Assembly (NCBI RefSeq): GCF_000735135.1
Contig: NZ_JPLZ01000002.1
Coordinates: 288,317 to 352,316 of the forward strand
Direction: 5' to 3'
DNA length: 64,000 nucleotides
Source of the DNA: Chryseobacterium sp. FH1
GTDB taxonomy: Bacteria > Bacteroidota > Bacteroidia > Flavobacteriales > Weeksellaceae
The notes beneath the pieces were generated by a model, which ran no database searches, was not told the DNA's origin, and saw nothing but the letters and a program-made list of their open reading frames with translations. A program made the translations under genes and the position numbers. Each line of letters begins with the position of its first letter. The first letter of the stretch is position 1. This document shows positions 23,708-32,588 of the stretch, piece after piece.

Positions 23708-26152
23708 ATGTATATCGGAATCAAAAAAATTAGTGTTGTTTTCTTTCTTGGGGCAAGTACTTTGTATTTTGCACAGTCAACGTCTGACACGCTTTCTAGA
23801 GAAACTTCTCTGGATGAAGTAACTGTGATAGGAACTCGAAATAAAAAAAGGACAGTTACGGACACTGCAGTTCCTGTGGATATGATTGATGTAAAACAAA
23901 TCAGCCAATCGACTGGTCAAGTAGATGTCAATCAGCTTTTGCAGTTTGCAGCGCCCTCTTTTAATTCTAATAAGCAATCTGGATCCGATGGTGCCGATGC
24001 TGTAGATCCTGCAACTTTGCGAGGTTTGGGACCAGATCAGACTCTGCTTTTGTTGAATGGAAAACGCTACCATCAATCCTCTTTAGTCAATATCTTTGGA
24101 ACTAGAGGCCGTGGAAATACGGGTTCGGATCTGAACACCATTCCTGTTGCGGCTATAAAAAGAGTTGAGATCCTGAGAGATGGCGCTTCAGCTCAATATG
24201 GTTCTGATGCCATTGCAGGCGTTATCAATGTGGTTCTGAATGACAGAAATCACGGTTTCGAAGGTAGTGCGTTCTATGGTGCGAATCTTTTTAAAAGTCC
24301 TGGAGATAATGATGTGGTTTCAGATAGAAAATTGGATGGAAATACTTTTGATTTCAGTGGAAATCTTGGAACGAAAATCGGAACCAAAGGTGGTTTTGGA
24401 AACTTTACGGTAGAATTTGTTAATAAAGATTATGCTATTCGTAATGCAAATCCAGACAAGCACGACGCACCGAGACAAAGATTTGGCGATGCAAAATCCA
24501 ACAATATCTATTTCTTTGGAAATATTGAAGTGCCTTTGACAGACGGGTTGACTTTTTATTCTCAACCGGGATTTTCTTATCGTAATACGAAAGCATATGC
24601 CTGGACCAGATCGGCGGATGCAGACGGTAATATTCCTGAAATCTATCCTGATGGATTCAATCCGGTTCAGAACACTAAGATTTCTGATTTTACATTTGAT
24701 AATGGCTTGAAGTTCAAGATCGGAACTTGGGACTTTGATTTCTCCAATGCCTTTGGTAATAACAGATTCATTTATCAGATTGACAATACAATCAATGCAA
24801 CTTTGGGTGTGAATTCGCCAACAAGTTTTGATGCAGGCGGGCATTCACTTTCTCAAAACGTAACCGGAATTAGCACGAGTAAAGCATTCGATTTCCTAGA
24901 AGGTTTTAATCTTGCACTTGGAACAGAATTCCGTTATGAAAAATTTAATATCATCAGAGGGCAAGAAAGTTCTTATGCGATGTATGATGTTAATGGAAAC
25001 GTGGTGACAGCAAGTACAAATCCTGATTTACTAGTAATTAATCCATTGACTGGCGATGTAAGACCTGGCGGATCTCAAGGATTTCCGGGATATTCTCAGG
25101 AAGTTGGAAAAAGCAGAAACAATTTTGCCGCCTATGTGGATACAGAGCTTGACATCACAAAAAAATGGATGGTAAGTGCAGCTGGAAGATTTGAAAATTA
25201 CAGTGATTTTGGAAGTACGGTAAACGGAAAATTTGCCACCAGATATGCTATTACGCCACAGCTTGCTTTTAGAGGATCGGTTTCTACAGGATTTAGAGCG
25301 CCATCTTTGGTTCAGAAGTATTACAGTTTGCAGTTCACTAATTTTCAAGGTGGAGAATTGGTGACCGTTCAGCTGGCTTCCAATGATAGCGAGTTGGCAC
25401 AAAAAGCTTTTATTCCAAAACTGAAACAAGAAACTTCTCTCAACGGAAGTGCGGGATTTACTTTCAATACAGGGAAATTCACGGCAACAGTTGATGGTTA
25501 CTATATCAAAGTAAAAGACAGGATTGTTTTGACGGGAACATTTGACCAAAGTGATGATGTCATTGGACAAACGCTTGCCGATTTAAAAGTGGATCAAGCT
25601 CAGTTTTTCAGTAATGCTGTTGACACAAAATCCAAAGGGATAGATGTGATTTTGAATTACACCACAGATTTAGGCCCGGGAAAATTGTCCACAACATTGG
25701 CTGGAAATTATAATGAAATGGAAATTACAGATGTTCATACGCCTGCACAGTTGGCAGGGAAAGAAGATGTTTTTTTAGGTGCAAGGGAACGCGCATTTAT
25801 CTTGGCTTCTGCCCCGAAGACCAAAATCAATCTGAATTTGAATTATAAAATCCAAAAATTCAATGCGAATTTACAATTGGTGAGATTTGATAAAGTGACT
25901 TTGATTGGCTACAATGGACCAGACGATTTCCAAACTTACACACCGAGAGTCACCACGGATTTTTCTGTAGGTTATGATTTTACCAAGAGTCTATCTTGGA
26001 CTATTGGTGGGAAAAACGTCTTCAATAGATATTCTACATTGCAATATGGTGCTGTTTCTGAAGGGAATACAGAATCTGGCGGTATCTTTGATCCAGTTCA
26101 AATGGGTTTCTCCGGAAGGCAGATTTTTACTCGACTTAGTTTTAAATTCTAA
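23708..26152 (+). CDS. TonB-dependent receptor (siderophore/heme-like plug)
   Basis: An 814-residue receptor. The ATG at 23708 begins the signal peptide YIGIKKISVVFFLGASTLYFAQ; an in-frame TTG 36 bases upstream is less likely. A short TonB-box-like region SLDEVTVIGTRNKKRTVTDT precedes the plug, which holds NQLLQFAAPSFNSNKQS, LRGLGPDQTLLLLNGKR and EILRDGASAQYGSDAIAGVINVVLN. The barrel ends in QIFTRLSFKF with the terminal Phe. No carboxypeptidase-like domain is present. The upstream gap holds ACCCC and GGGGT arms around a 10-base loop at about 23597-23616, a possible operator, but no Fur box. The substrate is unknown. Confidence 0.9.
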   Translation: MYIGIKKISVVFFLGASTLYFAQSTSDTLSRETSLDEVTVIGTRNKKRTVTDTAVPVDMIDVKQISQSTGQVDVNQLLQFAAPSFNSNKQSGSDGADAVDPATLRGLGPDQTLLLLNGKRYHQSSLVNIFGTRGRGNTGSDLNTIPVAAIKRVEILRDGASAQYGSDAIAGVINVVLNDRNHGFEGSAFYGANLFKSPGDNDVVSDRKLDGNTFDFSGNLGTKIGTKGGFGNFTVEFVNKDYAIRNANPDKHDAPRQRFGDAKSNNIYFFGNIEVPLTDGLTFYSQPGFSYRNTKAYAWTRSADADGNIPEIYPDGFNPVQNTKISDFTFDNGLKFKIGTWDFDFSNAFGNNRFIYQIDNTINATLGVNSPTSFDAGGHSLSQNVTGISTSKAFDFLEGFNLALGTEFRYEKFNIIRGQESSYAMYDVNGNVVTASTNPDLLVINPLTGDVRPGGSQGFPGYSQEVGKSRNNFAAYVDTELDITKKWMVSAAGRFENYSDFGSTVNGKFATRYAITPQLAFRGSVSTGFRAPSLVQKYYSLQFTNFQGGELVTVQLASNDSELAQKAFIPKLKQETSLNGSAGFTFNTGKFTATVDGYYIKVKDRIVLTGTFDQSDDVIGQTLADLKVDQAQFFSNAVDTKSKGIDVILNYTTDLGPGKLSTTLAGNYNEMEITDVHTPAQLAGKEDVFLGARERAFILASAPKTKINLNLNYKIQKFNANLQLVRFDKVTLIGYNGPDDFQTYTPRVTTDFSVGYDFTKSLSWTIGGKNVFNRYSTLQYGAVSEGNTESGGIFDPVQMGFSGRQIFTRLSFKF

Positions 26153-26174
26153 CTTAACTAGCTACTTTTTTTTT

Positions 26175-26206
26175 AAAGGATTCAAATATTTGAATCCTTT
26201 TTTTTG
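26175..26206 (+). terminator. Rho-independent terminator
   Basis: A perfect 26-base palindrome from AAAGGATTCAAAT to ATTTGAATCCTTT, followed by T8. It separates the receptor from the BlaI/BlaR1 promoter, whose TTTG box lies 8 bases beyond. Confidence 0.9.
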
Positions 26207-26213
26207 TAGAAAA

Positions 26214-26249
26214 TTTGCTCAATCAAAATTTAATTCTACATTTGTAGAA
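26214..26249 (+). promoter_or_regulatory. blaI-like promoter with overlapping BlaI/MecI-type operator
   Basis: TTTG at 26214-26217, a 19-base spacer and TACATTTG at 26237-26244 give a perfect Bacteroidetes promoter. The palindrome TTCTACATTTGTAGAA at 26234-26249 contains TACAnnTGTA, the core of BlaI/MecI operators, and covers the -7 element. A second half-site TTGTAGAA lies at 26262-26269, ending at the start codon. The regulator would thus block its own promoter. Confidence 0.78.
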
Positions 26250-26268
26250 CAAAATATAATGTTGTAGA

Positions 26269-26637
26269 ATGAACGAGCAAAAACTGACAGAAACCGAAAT
26301 GATTTTAATGGAAATCCTCTGGAAAAAAGAAAAGGTTTTTATGAAAGATATTTTGGAAGATTACGCCGATCCGAAACCTGCGTCAACAACCATCGCAACT
26401 TTGTTGAAACGAATGCAGAACAAAGATCTGGTGGGCTACAAACTTTACGGAAACTCGCGAGAGTATTTCCCGAAAGTGAAGAAAGAAGATTATTTCCAAG
26501 GCGAAATGACTTCTATGATTGACCGTTTTTTTAATAATTCTGTGACCCAGTTTGCATCATTTTTTACCTCGAACGCAAAACTTTCCCAGAAACAATTGAA
26601 AGAACTTCGAGACATTATCGATAAAGAAATAAAGTGA
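26269..26637 (+). CDS. BlaI/MecI/CopY family repressor
   Basis: A 122-residue winged-helix repressor. The DNA-binding half reads LTETEMILMEILWKKEKVFMKDILED, then ASTTIATLLKRMQNKDLVGYKLYGNSREYFP (recognition helix and wing). The C-terminal half, with SMIDRFFNNSVTQFASFFT and QLKELRDIIDKE, is the dimerisation part. Members are released from DNA by proteolysis started by a membrane sensor, encoded here 1 base downstream. The operator over its own promoter points to autoregulation. No beta-lactamase gene is adjacent, so this is the general envelope-signal version common in Bacteroidetes. Confidence 0.92.
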   Translation: MNEQKLTETEMILMEILWKKEKVFMKDILEDYADPKPASTTIATLLKRMQNKDLVGYKLYGNSREYFPKVKKEDYFQGEMTSMIDRFFNNSVTQFASFFTSNAKLSQKQLKELRDIIDKEIK

Positions 26638-26638
26638 T

Positions 26639-27985
26639 ATGGAAACTGTTATTTTCAAAGTAATTCTTTGTTCATCGTTGTTGATAGCAATTTACTATTT
26701 GTTTTTACAAAGAGAAAAGATGTTCCGCTTCAATCGGTTTTACCTTTTGGTCGCGTTGGTCTTTTCTTATGCAATTCCTTTTGTTAAGATTAGTTTACCT
26801 GCTGTTCGGGAACAGAAGAATCAATTGGTTTTTGAAGAAATCCAGACACAGCAATTGATCCAAAATTCATCTCAAATTTCAGAATTCAATTGGCTGAATT
26901 TAATTTTAATTATTTACAGTTTGGTAACTTTTATTTTGATTATCAAAGCCTTGATTTCAATTTTTAAAATTATAAATCAAAAAGGAATTGATTTGGTTTA
27001 TGAAAATCAAAATATCAAATTGATAGAAAAAAATTTACCTCCATTTAGTTTTTGGAACAAGATTTATCTCAACAAAACGCACTTCGAAAACCAAAAAATT
27101 GATAACTGGATTTTCCTCCACGAGAAAACACATTTGATTCAAAAACATTCTCTGGACTTGATTTTTGTTGAATTTCTAAAAGCCGTTTCCTGGTTCAATC
27201 CTGCGATTTATCTCTATAAAAAAGCAATCACAGACAATCACGAATTTTTGGCAGATGAGGTGATCATAAGCAAAGAGTTCAATGTCAGAGATTATCAAAA
27301 ATTGATTTTGGCAGAAGTGTTACAAGTTCAGAATCTGTCATTGATCAACCCATTCAATTTTAACAATACCAAACAACGATTTATTATGATGACCACCAAA
27401 AAATCAAAACTCGAAAACCTAAAAAAGATTTTTGCAGTCTCTGTAATTGCAGTCTCCAGCTTTTTCTTTGTTCAAAAAGTTTACGCTTCAGGAAATACTA
27501 AAAATGATCTTCTGAATCCAGAATTTCAAATTGACAATTCTTTAAAGACTGATACAGTAGTAGTTGTAAAAGATTTTAAGAATGAAAATTCCAAAGTCAA
27601 AAAATCAAAAAAATATAATTCTAAAAAACAATTTGAAGATCACGAACTTCCAATTCCGCCACCGCCACCGCCGGCAGTCAATTTTAGCAATGCAGAGTTT
27701 CCGGAGGGACTGAATGATTTGAGGAAAGGAATTGCGGACGCTTTCGATTCTTCATTCATTGGAAAAGATGAAAAAGTAACGATGAAAACGATGCTTTATG
27801 TGACAATCAACAAATATGGAGAAGCAGTTGAGGTAAAGCCAGATGGGGCTCATCAGAAATTCAATGAGGAAGCTGTAAAAGCATTCAGGGCTGCAACAAA
27901 AGGTAAAATCTGGAAACCGGCTACCGAAGAAGGCAACCCAACAGCGACCGTTTTCCAACTTCCAATCACAATGCAGTTTCAATAA
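26639..27985 (+). CDS. BlaR1-like M56 metallopeptidase with TonB C-terminal domain
   Basis: A 448-residue inner-membrane sensor protease. Membrane segments lie near residues 5-22, 34-52, 86-110 and 266-280. The zinc site HEKTH at residues 161-165 with a downstream NHEFLADE acid defines family M56. After the last membrane segment a Pro-rich linker (PIPPPPPPA) leads to a periplasmic TonB-like domain: TMLYVTINKYGEAVEVKPDG and AFRAATKGKIWKPA. The beta-lactam-sensing domain of BlaR1 is absent; the TonB-like module replaces it. It forms an operon with the repressor upstream (1-base gap) and a lipoprotein downstream (0-base gap). Confidence 0.92.
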   Translation: METVIFKVILCSSLLIAIYYLFLQREKMFRFNRFYLLVALVFSYAIPFVKISLPAVREQKNQLVFEEIQTQQLIQNSSQISEFNWLNLILIIYSLVTFILIIKALISIFKIINQKGIDLVYENQNIKLIEKNLPPFSFWNKIYLNKTHFENQKIDNWIFLHEKTHLIQKHSLDLIFVEFLKAVSWFNPAIYLYKKAITDNHEFLADEVIISKEFNVRDYQKLILAEVLQVQNLSLINPFNFNNTKQRFIMMTTKKSKLENLKKIFAVSVIAVSSFFFVQKVYASGNTKNDLLNPEFQIDNSLKTDTVVVVKDFKNENSKVKKSKKYNSKKQFEDHELPIPPPPPPAVNFSNAEFPEGLNDLRKGIADAFDSSFIGKDEKVTMKTMLYVTINKYGEAVEVKPDGAHQKFNEEAVKAFRAATKGKIWKPATEEGNPTATVFQLPITMQFQ

Positions 27986-28426
27986 ATGACGGGAAGAACT
28001 ATCGGAGTTATTTTGGTGATTATAATTTGTCTTTGCTTTAATTCTTGTACATCTTTTAATAAATATTCAAAATTCAACAAAGTTCAAAATTGTGGAGAAG
28101 ACAACATTTTTCTTTGTATTACCAACGATGGTTTGAAAATCAAATATCAATCTTTTGGAGGTTTCGATTTTGCAAAGAATTCCAAAGAATACAAAAAATT
28201 GAAGGTCGGAAAAAAACGGAAATTCAAGAATATTTTGCTTTATGGACAATCGAAAATCATCAACACAGAATATTATATTTTGATTGATAACAAAGAAAAA
28301 AAGACTGGTTTTGTTTATAAAGATACGATCATCAACAAGATTCCAATATCCGTCGCGGTGAATGATTCTTCGAATAAAATCAATAAAGAATTTCTGCTGA
28401 AAGGGCTTCTGGATTTTGATGAATAA
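27986..28426 (+). CDS. Lipoprotein of the BlaI/BlaR1 operon
   Basis: A 146-residue protein whose ATG follows the M56 stop codon directly. The signal TGRTIGVILVIIICLCFNSC has a lipobox with Cys at 21. The rest is beta-rich and basic (KYQSFGGFDFAKNSKEYKKLKVGKKRKFKN). No family is recognised. Its place suggests a partner or output of the sensor-protease, perhaps an envelope protein whose state is monitored. That is inference from position only. Confidence 0.7.
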   Translation: MTGRTIGVILVIIICLCFNSCTSFNKYSKFNKVQNCGEDNIFLCITNDGLKIKYQSFGGFDFAKNSKEYKKLKVGKKRKFKNILLYGQSKIINTEYYILIDNKEKKTGFVYKDTIINKIPISVAVNDSSNKINKEFLLKGLLDFDE

Positions 28427-28454
28427 TTTCCAAAAAATGTCAAACTTTCCAAAA

Positions 28455-28482
28455 TTGGGACGTTTTTTATTTCGTATTTTTG
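28455..28482 (+). promoter_or_regulatory. uvrB promoter, probably leaderless
   Basis: TTG at 28455-28457, a 17-base spacer and TATTTTTG at 28475-28482. The ATG of uvrB is at 28487, only 4 bases past the -7 element, so transcription should begin at the start codon. No LexA-type palindrome is seen. Confidence 0.6.
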
Positions 28483-28486
28483 TGTT

Positions 28487-30478
28487 ATGCAATTCAAACT
28501 TCAATCAGAATATCAACCCACTGGAGATCAGCCAAAAGCCATCGAGAAATTGGTGGAAGGTATTAATATTGGCGAAAAATATCAAACCCTTTTGGGAGTT
28601 ACAGGTTCCGGAAAGACATTTACGGTTGCCAATGTTGTGAATCAAGTTCAGAGACCGACTCTGGTTTTGGCACACAATAAGACTTTGGCCGCTCAGCTTT
28701 TTATGGAGTTCAAGGAGTTTTTCCCGGACAATGCGGTGGAATATTTTGTGAGTTACTACGACTATTATCAGCCGGAAGCTTTCATTGCTTCCACAAATAC
28801 TTACATTGAGAAAGATCTGAGCATCAATGAAGAAGTGGAGAAACTAAGACTTTCTGCCTCTGCAAGTTTACTTTCCGGAAGACGTGACGTTTTGATCGTA
28901 GCTTCGGTTTCCTGTATTTATGGTGTTGGAAATCCGAAGGAATTTGAAAAGTCATTAATTACAATAACAAAGAGTGAAAAGATTTCTAGAACGAGATTGC
29001 TTAATTCTTTGGTTAGTGCATTATATTCCAGAGCTTTGAATGAATTTCAGCGTGGAACTTTTCGTGTAAAAGGCGATGTAATTGATGTTTATCCAGCGTA
29101 TGCAGACACAGCGATCAGGCTTCAATTTTTCGGTGATCAGATTGAGACGATCCAAAGTTTTGATCCGGTTTCAGGAAATGTCACTTCGAATTTTGATACG
29201 ATTAATATTTATCCAGCCAATCTTTTCGTAACCACGCCTGAGACGATGCAAGGGGCCATTCGTCAGATTCAGGATGATATGGTGAAGCAAGTAGATTTCT
29301 TCCGAGAAATTGAAAAGCCATTGGAAGCAAAGCGTTTGGAAGAGCGGACAGAATTGGATTTGGAAATGATCCGTGAATTGGGCTATTGTTCTGGAATCGA
29401 GAATTATTCGAGATATATGGATGGGCGTTTGCCAGGATCAAGACCTTTCTGTTTGTTGGATTATTTTCCGAAAGATTTTTTGATGGTCATTGACGAAAGT
29501 CACGTGACGATTCCGCAGGTTCACGCAATGTACGGAGGCGACAGAAGTAGAAAGGAAGTTTTGGTGGAACACGGTTTTCGTTTACCGGCAGCGATGGACA
29601 ACCGACCTTTGAAATTTGATGAGTTCGAGACGATGCAAAATCAAGTGATCTATGTTTCTGCGACGCCTGCAGATTATGAACTGGAGAAATCCGGCGGAAC
29701 TTATATCGAGCAGATCATCCGACCGACAGGACTTTTGGATCCAATCATCGAGGTTCGTCCGACGATGAATCAGATTGATGATCTCATCGAAGAAATTCAT
29801 AAAAGAGAAGAAGCAGACGAGCGTGTTTTGGTAACGACTTTAACCAAAAAAATGGCGGAAGAGCTGACCAAGTATTTCACGAAAGTTGGAATCCGGACAA
29901 GATATATCCATTCCGATGTGGAAACTTTGGAAAGGATTCAAATTATGCAGGATTTGCGTCTTGGTTTGTTTGATGTTTTGGTTGGTGTGAATCTTTTGAG
30001 AGAAGGATTGGATTTGCCGGAAGTTTCCTTGGTGGCGATTTTGGACGCTGATAAAGAAGGAATGTTGCGTTCCAGAAGATCGATGATCCAAACCGTTGGT
30101 AGAGCGGCAAGAAACCTGAATGGACGCGCAATAATGTATGCCGACAAAATGACGAAATCGATGCAGGCCGCAATAGATGAAACCATTTACCGTCGAGAAA
30201 AACAAATGCAGTACAACACCGAGCACGGCAAGGTTCCGATGGCATTGAACAAAAAAATCAGTGAAAATCTAGTTGGTAGAAGCAAGGATTTCCCAGACGA
30301 AAAATACACGCAGAAAGTGCTGATGCAGGAAGTTGCCGAAACCAAAGCCAACTATGCAAGCGAAGACATCGAGAAAATTGTGGTCGCAAAACAGAAAGAA
30401 ATGGAATCTGCTGCCAAAAACCTTGACTTCATAAAAGCAGCAAAATTAAGAGATGAAATTGCAGCCTTGAAAGCTTAG
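28487..30478 (+). CDS. uvrB: Excinuclease ABC subunit B
   Basis: A 663-residue nucleotide-excision-repair helicase-like protein. It receives damaged DNA from UvrA and loads UvrC. Walker A is in LLGVTGSGKTFTVA (about 36-49); the beta-hairpin region has FVSYYDYYQPEAFIASTNTYIEK. Helicase motifs appear in VIDESHVTIPQ, VSATPADYE, VGVNLLREGLDLPEVSLVAILDADKEG and QTVGRAARN. The C-terminal UVR domain is KEMESAAKNLDFIKAAKLRDEI. The length is normal. The stop codon overlaps that of the convergent kinase gene by 4 bases. Confidence 0.98.
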   Translation: MQFKLQSEYQPTGDQPKAIEKLVEGINIGEKYQTLLGVTGSGKTFTVANVVNQVQRPTLVLAHNKTLAAQLFMEFKEFFPDNAVEYFVSYYDYYQPEAFIASTNTYIEKDLSINEEVEKLRLSASASLLSGRRDVLIVASVSCIYGVGNPKEFEKSLITITKSEKISRTRLLNSLVSALYSRALNEFQRGTFRVKGDVIDVYPAYADTAIRLQFFGDQIETIQSFDPVSGNVTSNFDTINIYPANLFVTTPETMQGAIRQIQDDMVKQVDFFREIEKPLEAKRLEERTELDLEMIRELGYCSGIENYSRYMDGRLPGSRPFCLLDYFPKDFLMVIDESHVTIPQVHAMYGGDRSRKEVLVEHGFRLPAAMDNRPLKFDEFETMQNQVIYVSATPADYELEKSGGTYIEQIIRPTGLLDPIIEVRPTMNQIDDLIEEIHKREEADERVLVTTLTKKMAEELTKYFTKVGIRTRYIHSDVETLERIQIMQDLRLGLFDVLVGVNLLREGLDLPEVSLVAILDADKEGMLRSRRSMIQTVGRAARNLNGRAIMYADKMTKSMQAAIDETIYRREKQMQYNTEHGKVPMALNKKISENLVGRSKDFPDEKYTQKVLMQEVAETKANYASEDIEKIVVAKQKEMESAAKNLDFIKAAKLRDEIAALKA

Positions 30479-31239
30479 CGTTTTTTGAAAAAGAATTTAT
30501 AAAACTTCAGAATATTTTTTGCCTTGCGTTTAAACGCTTTTTTCTTCGTAAAATCTAAGATTTTATTATAACAAAATTCAGGAGATTGTGCAGATAATCT
30601 TGCATATTCTGTGCTGATTATTTTGATGATTTCTTGCTCATTGGTCAATCTTTCGAAGTTGTGAAGTCTTTTGTTGAGGTCGATTTCTTGGTGGAAATTC
30701 ATTCGGTTGAGGTCAACCAAAAAGAAGCGATATTCACCCTCAACTTTTTTGATTAGGAAATTGCCGCCAGCATTATCAATAAAAATAATTCCATTCTCGT
30801 GAAGTTGGAAAATCAACTTAGTGTAATCCTTAATAATCCTTTCTCTGTCAGGAAATGAATGATTGTGAAGGGCATCGCTCAAGGTGAAAACATCTTCCAA
30901 TTGATCACTCACATAATAACTAGAAGTCACGCCGATAAAATCATGATTTTCAATAAAGGCAACAGGCTTTGGCGTAAAGAATCCCTTATCCAAAAGCATT
31001 TGCGCGTATTCGTAAGATCTTCGGGATTTGGATTTCCGGTAATATTTGTAAACGTGACGATTGATAATATTATGTTGCTTGAACGATTTAAAATTGAATT
31101 TCAAACCATCTACCACAAAGTATTTGACAACATTTCGATTGCCGTGACCAACTACGACGCCATCATTTTTAAAATTCTTTAGAATGTTTAAAATATCATT
31201 TTTGTACTGCGAATACGCCTCGGAAAGAACAAAGTTCAT
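30475..31239 (-). CDS. Lipopolysaccharide kinase (Kdo/WaaP family)
   Basis: A 254-residue protein-kinase-fold enzyme, likely cytosolic at the inner membrane, that phosphorylates lipid A/LPS core sugar. The catalytic loop reads QLHENGIIFIDNAGGNFLI: the catalytic Asp and the metal-binding Asn are kept, while the usual HGD becomes FID. The metal-binding DFG region is VDLNRM. The C terminus is very basic (KKAFKRKAKNILKFYKFFFKKR), as expected for membrane contact. It follows the GT9 glycosyltransferase by 45 bases in the same operon, which supports a role in core sugar assembly. Confidence 0.85.
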   Translation of the reverse strand: MNFVLSEAYSQYKNDILNILKNFKNDGVVVGHGNRNVVKYFVVDGLKFNFKSFKQHNIINRHVYKYYRKSKSRRSYEYAQMLLDKGFFTPKPVAFIENHDFIGVTSSYYVSDQLEDVFTLSDALHNHSFPDRERIIKDYTKLIFQLHENGIIFIDNAGGNFLIKKVEGEYRFFLVDLNRMNFHQEIDLNKRLHNFERLTNEQEIIKIISTEYARLSAQSPEFCYNKILDFTKKKAFKRKAKNILKFYKFFFKKR

Positions 31240-31284
31240 AATAATTGGGTTATAGTTTTTAAAAGTCCATTCGGAGTTCTAATA

Positions 31285-32322
31285 TTATAAAGACGTTTTG
31301 ATGAGGTCGATTACTTTATCCTGATCCACATTATTTGTATTGATGGAAAAACTTTTGTCGTTATAAGGTTGGTACATCGTCTCATCCGTTACTTTGAAAA
31401 GTCCTATAGTCGGGACGTTTACAGAACTTGCAAGGTGCATCACGCCATTATCAGCCGCTACAAAAAGCGCACAATTTGCTAAGAAACCTCCCATTTCCCG
31501 AATGTCTGTACTATAGAAATTGGGGATTTTGAAATTCAATTTCGATATGTTTTCGACAGGCAAAAGTTCGATGATATTGTAATCAGGAAAGGCAGTTTTG
31601 AGTTTTTCATAGAAAGTGTTCCACCATTCTTCCGAATAGATTTTGGCGCCCGTTGCGTTGGTAAACAGACAAATTGTTTTCTTGTTGTTTTGAACGATTT
31701 TCTGAACATTCGCTCTACCTGTTTCAAGTTCTTCTTGGTCGAGAATTATTTTTAATGGTGGGATTTCAGAATTGTTTTCGGGAAAGCCTAATTCGGTCAG
31801 ATATTTTCGAAGATTGTAAATTGTCTTCTTTGCATCGTGGTTGTAATCCGGATATTTTGAGTTCAGCTCGTCATCATGATCACCAAAAAACTTGTATGTC
31901 GCATTGGTAGCAAGAATCGACAATCTCCCTGAAGACGAGCCCGGATTGGAGTTGATCGCCAAGTCATATTTCCGAAACTTCAATTGAAACCAACCTTTGA
32001 TGTATTTGCCTAAACTGCTAAAAGGTTTCTTGGGAAGCTGGTTGTAGCGATGAATGTTTTTGTAATTTTTGTAGATGATCGGAGTCACACCACCTTTTAC
32101 AAAAAGATCGATTCTGCTATCTGGAAATGTATTGATAACTTCCTGAACCAAAGGTGTTAAAAGCAAAAGGTTTCCTAATCTGTGATTGGGTCTTGAGATT
32201 AAAATTCTTTGGATTTTAGTATTTTGATTGTTTTTAATACCTGCATTAGATTTACCAATGTTTTTGGTGAGACGTCTCATCAGAGATCGTCTGGCAGTAT
32301 TAATTTTTTTTTTAATTTTCAT
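31285..32322 (-). CDS. Glycosyltransferase family 9 (heptosyltransferase-like)
   Basis: A 345-residue GT-B fold enzyme. A basic N-terminal extension of about 35 residues precedes IQRILISRPNHRLGNLLLLTPLV, the family start. The C-terminal half has CLFTNATGAKIYSEEWW, then MGGFLANCALFVAADNGVMHLASSVNVPTIGLF, the nucleotide-sugar site. It likely adds a core heptose or hexose to lipid A-core at the cytoplasmic face. The gene begins 3 bases after DUF3820 ends and is followed by the WaaP-like kinase, forming an LPS-core module. Confidence 0.9.
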   Translation of the reverse strand: MKIKKKINTARRSLMRRLTKNIGKSNAGIKNNQNTKIQRILISRPNHRLGNLLLLTPLVQEVINTFPDSRIDLFVKGGVTPIIYKNYKNIHRYNQLPKKPFSSLGKYIKGWFQLKFRKYDLAINSNPGSSSGRLSILATNATYKFFGDHDDELNSKYPDYNHDAKKTIYNLRKYLTELGFPENNSEIPPLKIILDQEELETGRANVQKIVQNNKKTICLFTNATGAKIYSEEWWNTFYEKLKTAFPDYNIIELLPVENISKLNFKIPNFYSTDIREMGGFLANCALFVAADNGVMHLASSVNVPTIGLFKVTDETMYQPYNDKSFSINTNNVDQDKVIDLIKTSL

Positions 32323-32325
32323 TAA

Positions 32326-32586
32326 TTAAAACTTATAAGTCGTTTTTTTATCTTTAGAATAACTGACTTTTCCACGGATCGGAGTTAACAAATCCATCAA
32401 ACCATTGATCTTGATTTCGTAGATTGTAGATAGTTGCATTCCCAATTTCCCCTTCGGCATTCCTTGACTTTGAAACCATTCAAGATAATTGATCGGCAAG
32501 TCTGCGAGAATTGTGTCTTTGTATTTTCCAAAAGGCATTCTGACTTGGCAGATTTCTTTTAGAATTTCAGGATTCAAACCTTCCAT
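32326..32586 (-). CDS. DUF3820 family protein
   Basis: An 86-residue cytosolic protein matching DUF3820: MPFGKYKDTILADLPINYLEWFQSQGMPKGKLG spans the signature, in which a small fold carries the conserved FGKYK and YLEW. The family has been called a putative quorum-sensing-regulated virulence factor but has no proven function. It sits 2 bases after the permease and 3 bases before the glycosyltransferase, so it is fully embedded in the operon. Confidence 0.88.
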   Translation of the reverse strand: MEGLNPEILKEICQVRMPFGKYKDTILADLPINYLEWFQSQGMPKGKLGMQLSTIYEIKINGLMDLLTPIRGKVSYSKDKKTTYKF

Positions 32587-32588
32587 TT

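Noticed and set aside
29499-29514. GTCACGTGAC palindrome in uvrB
   Set aside because: It shares only the central CACGTG with parS and lies in a conserved coding region (ESHVTIPQ).
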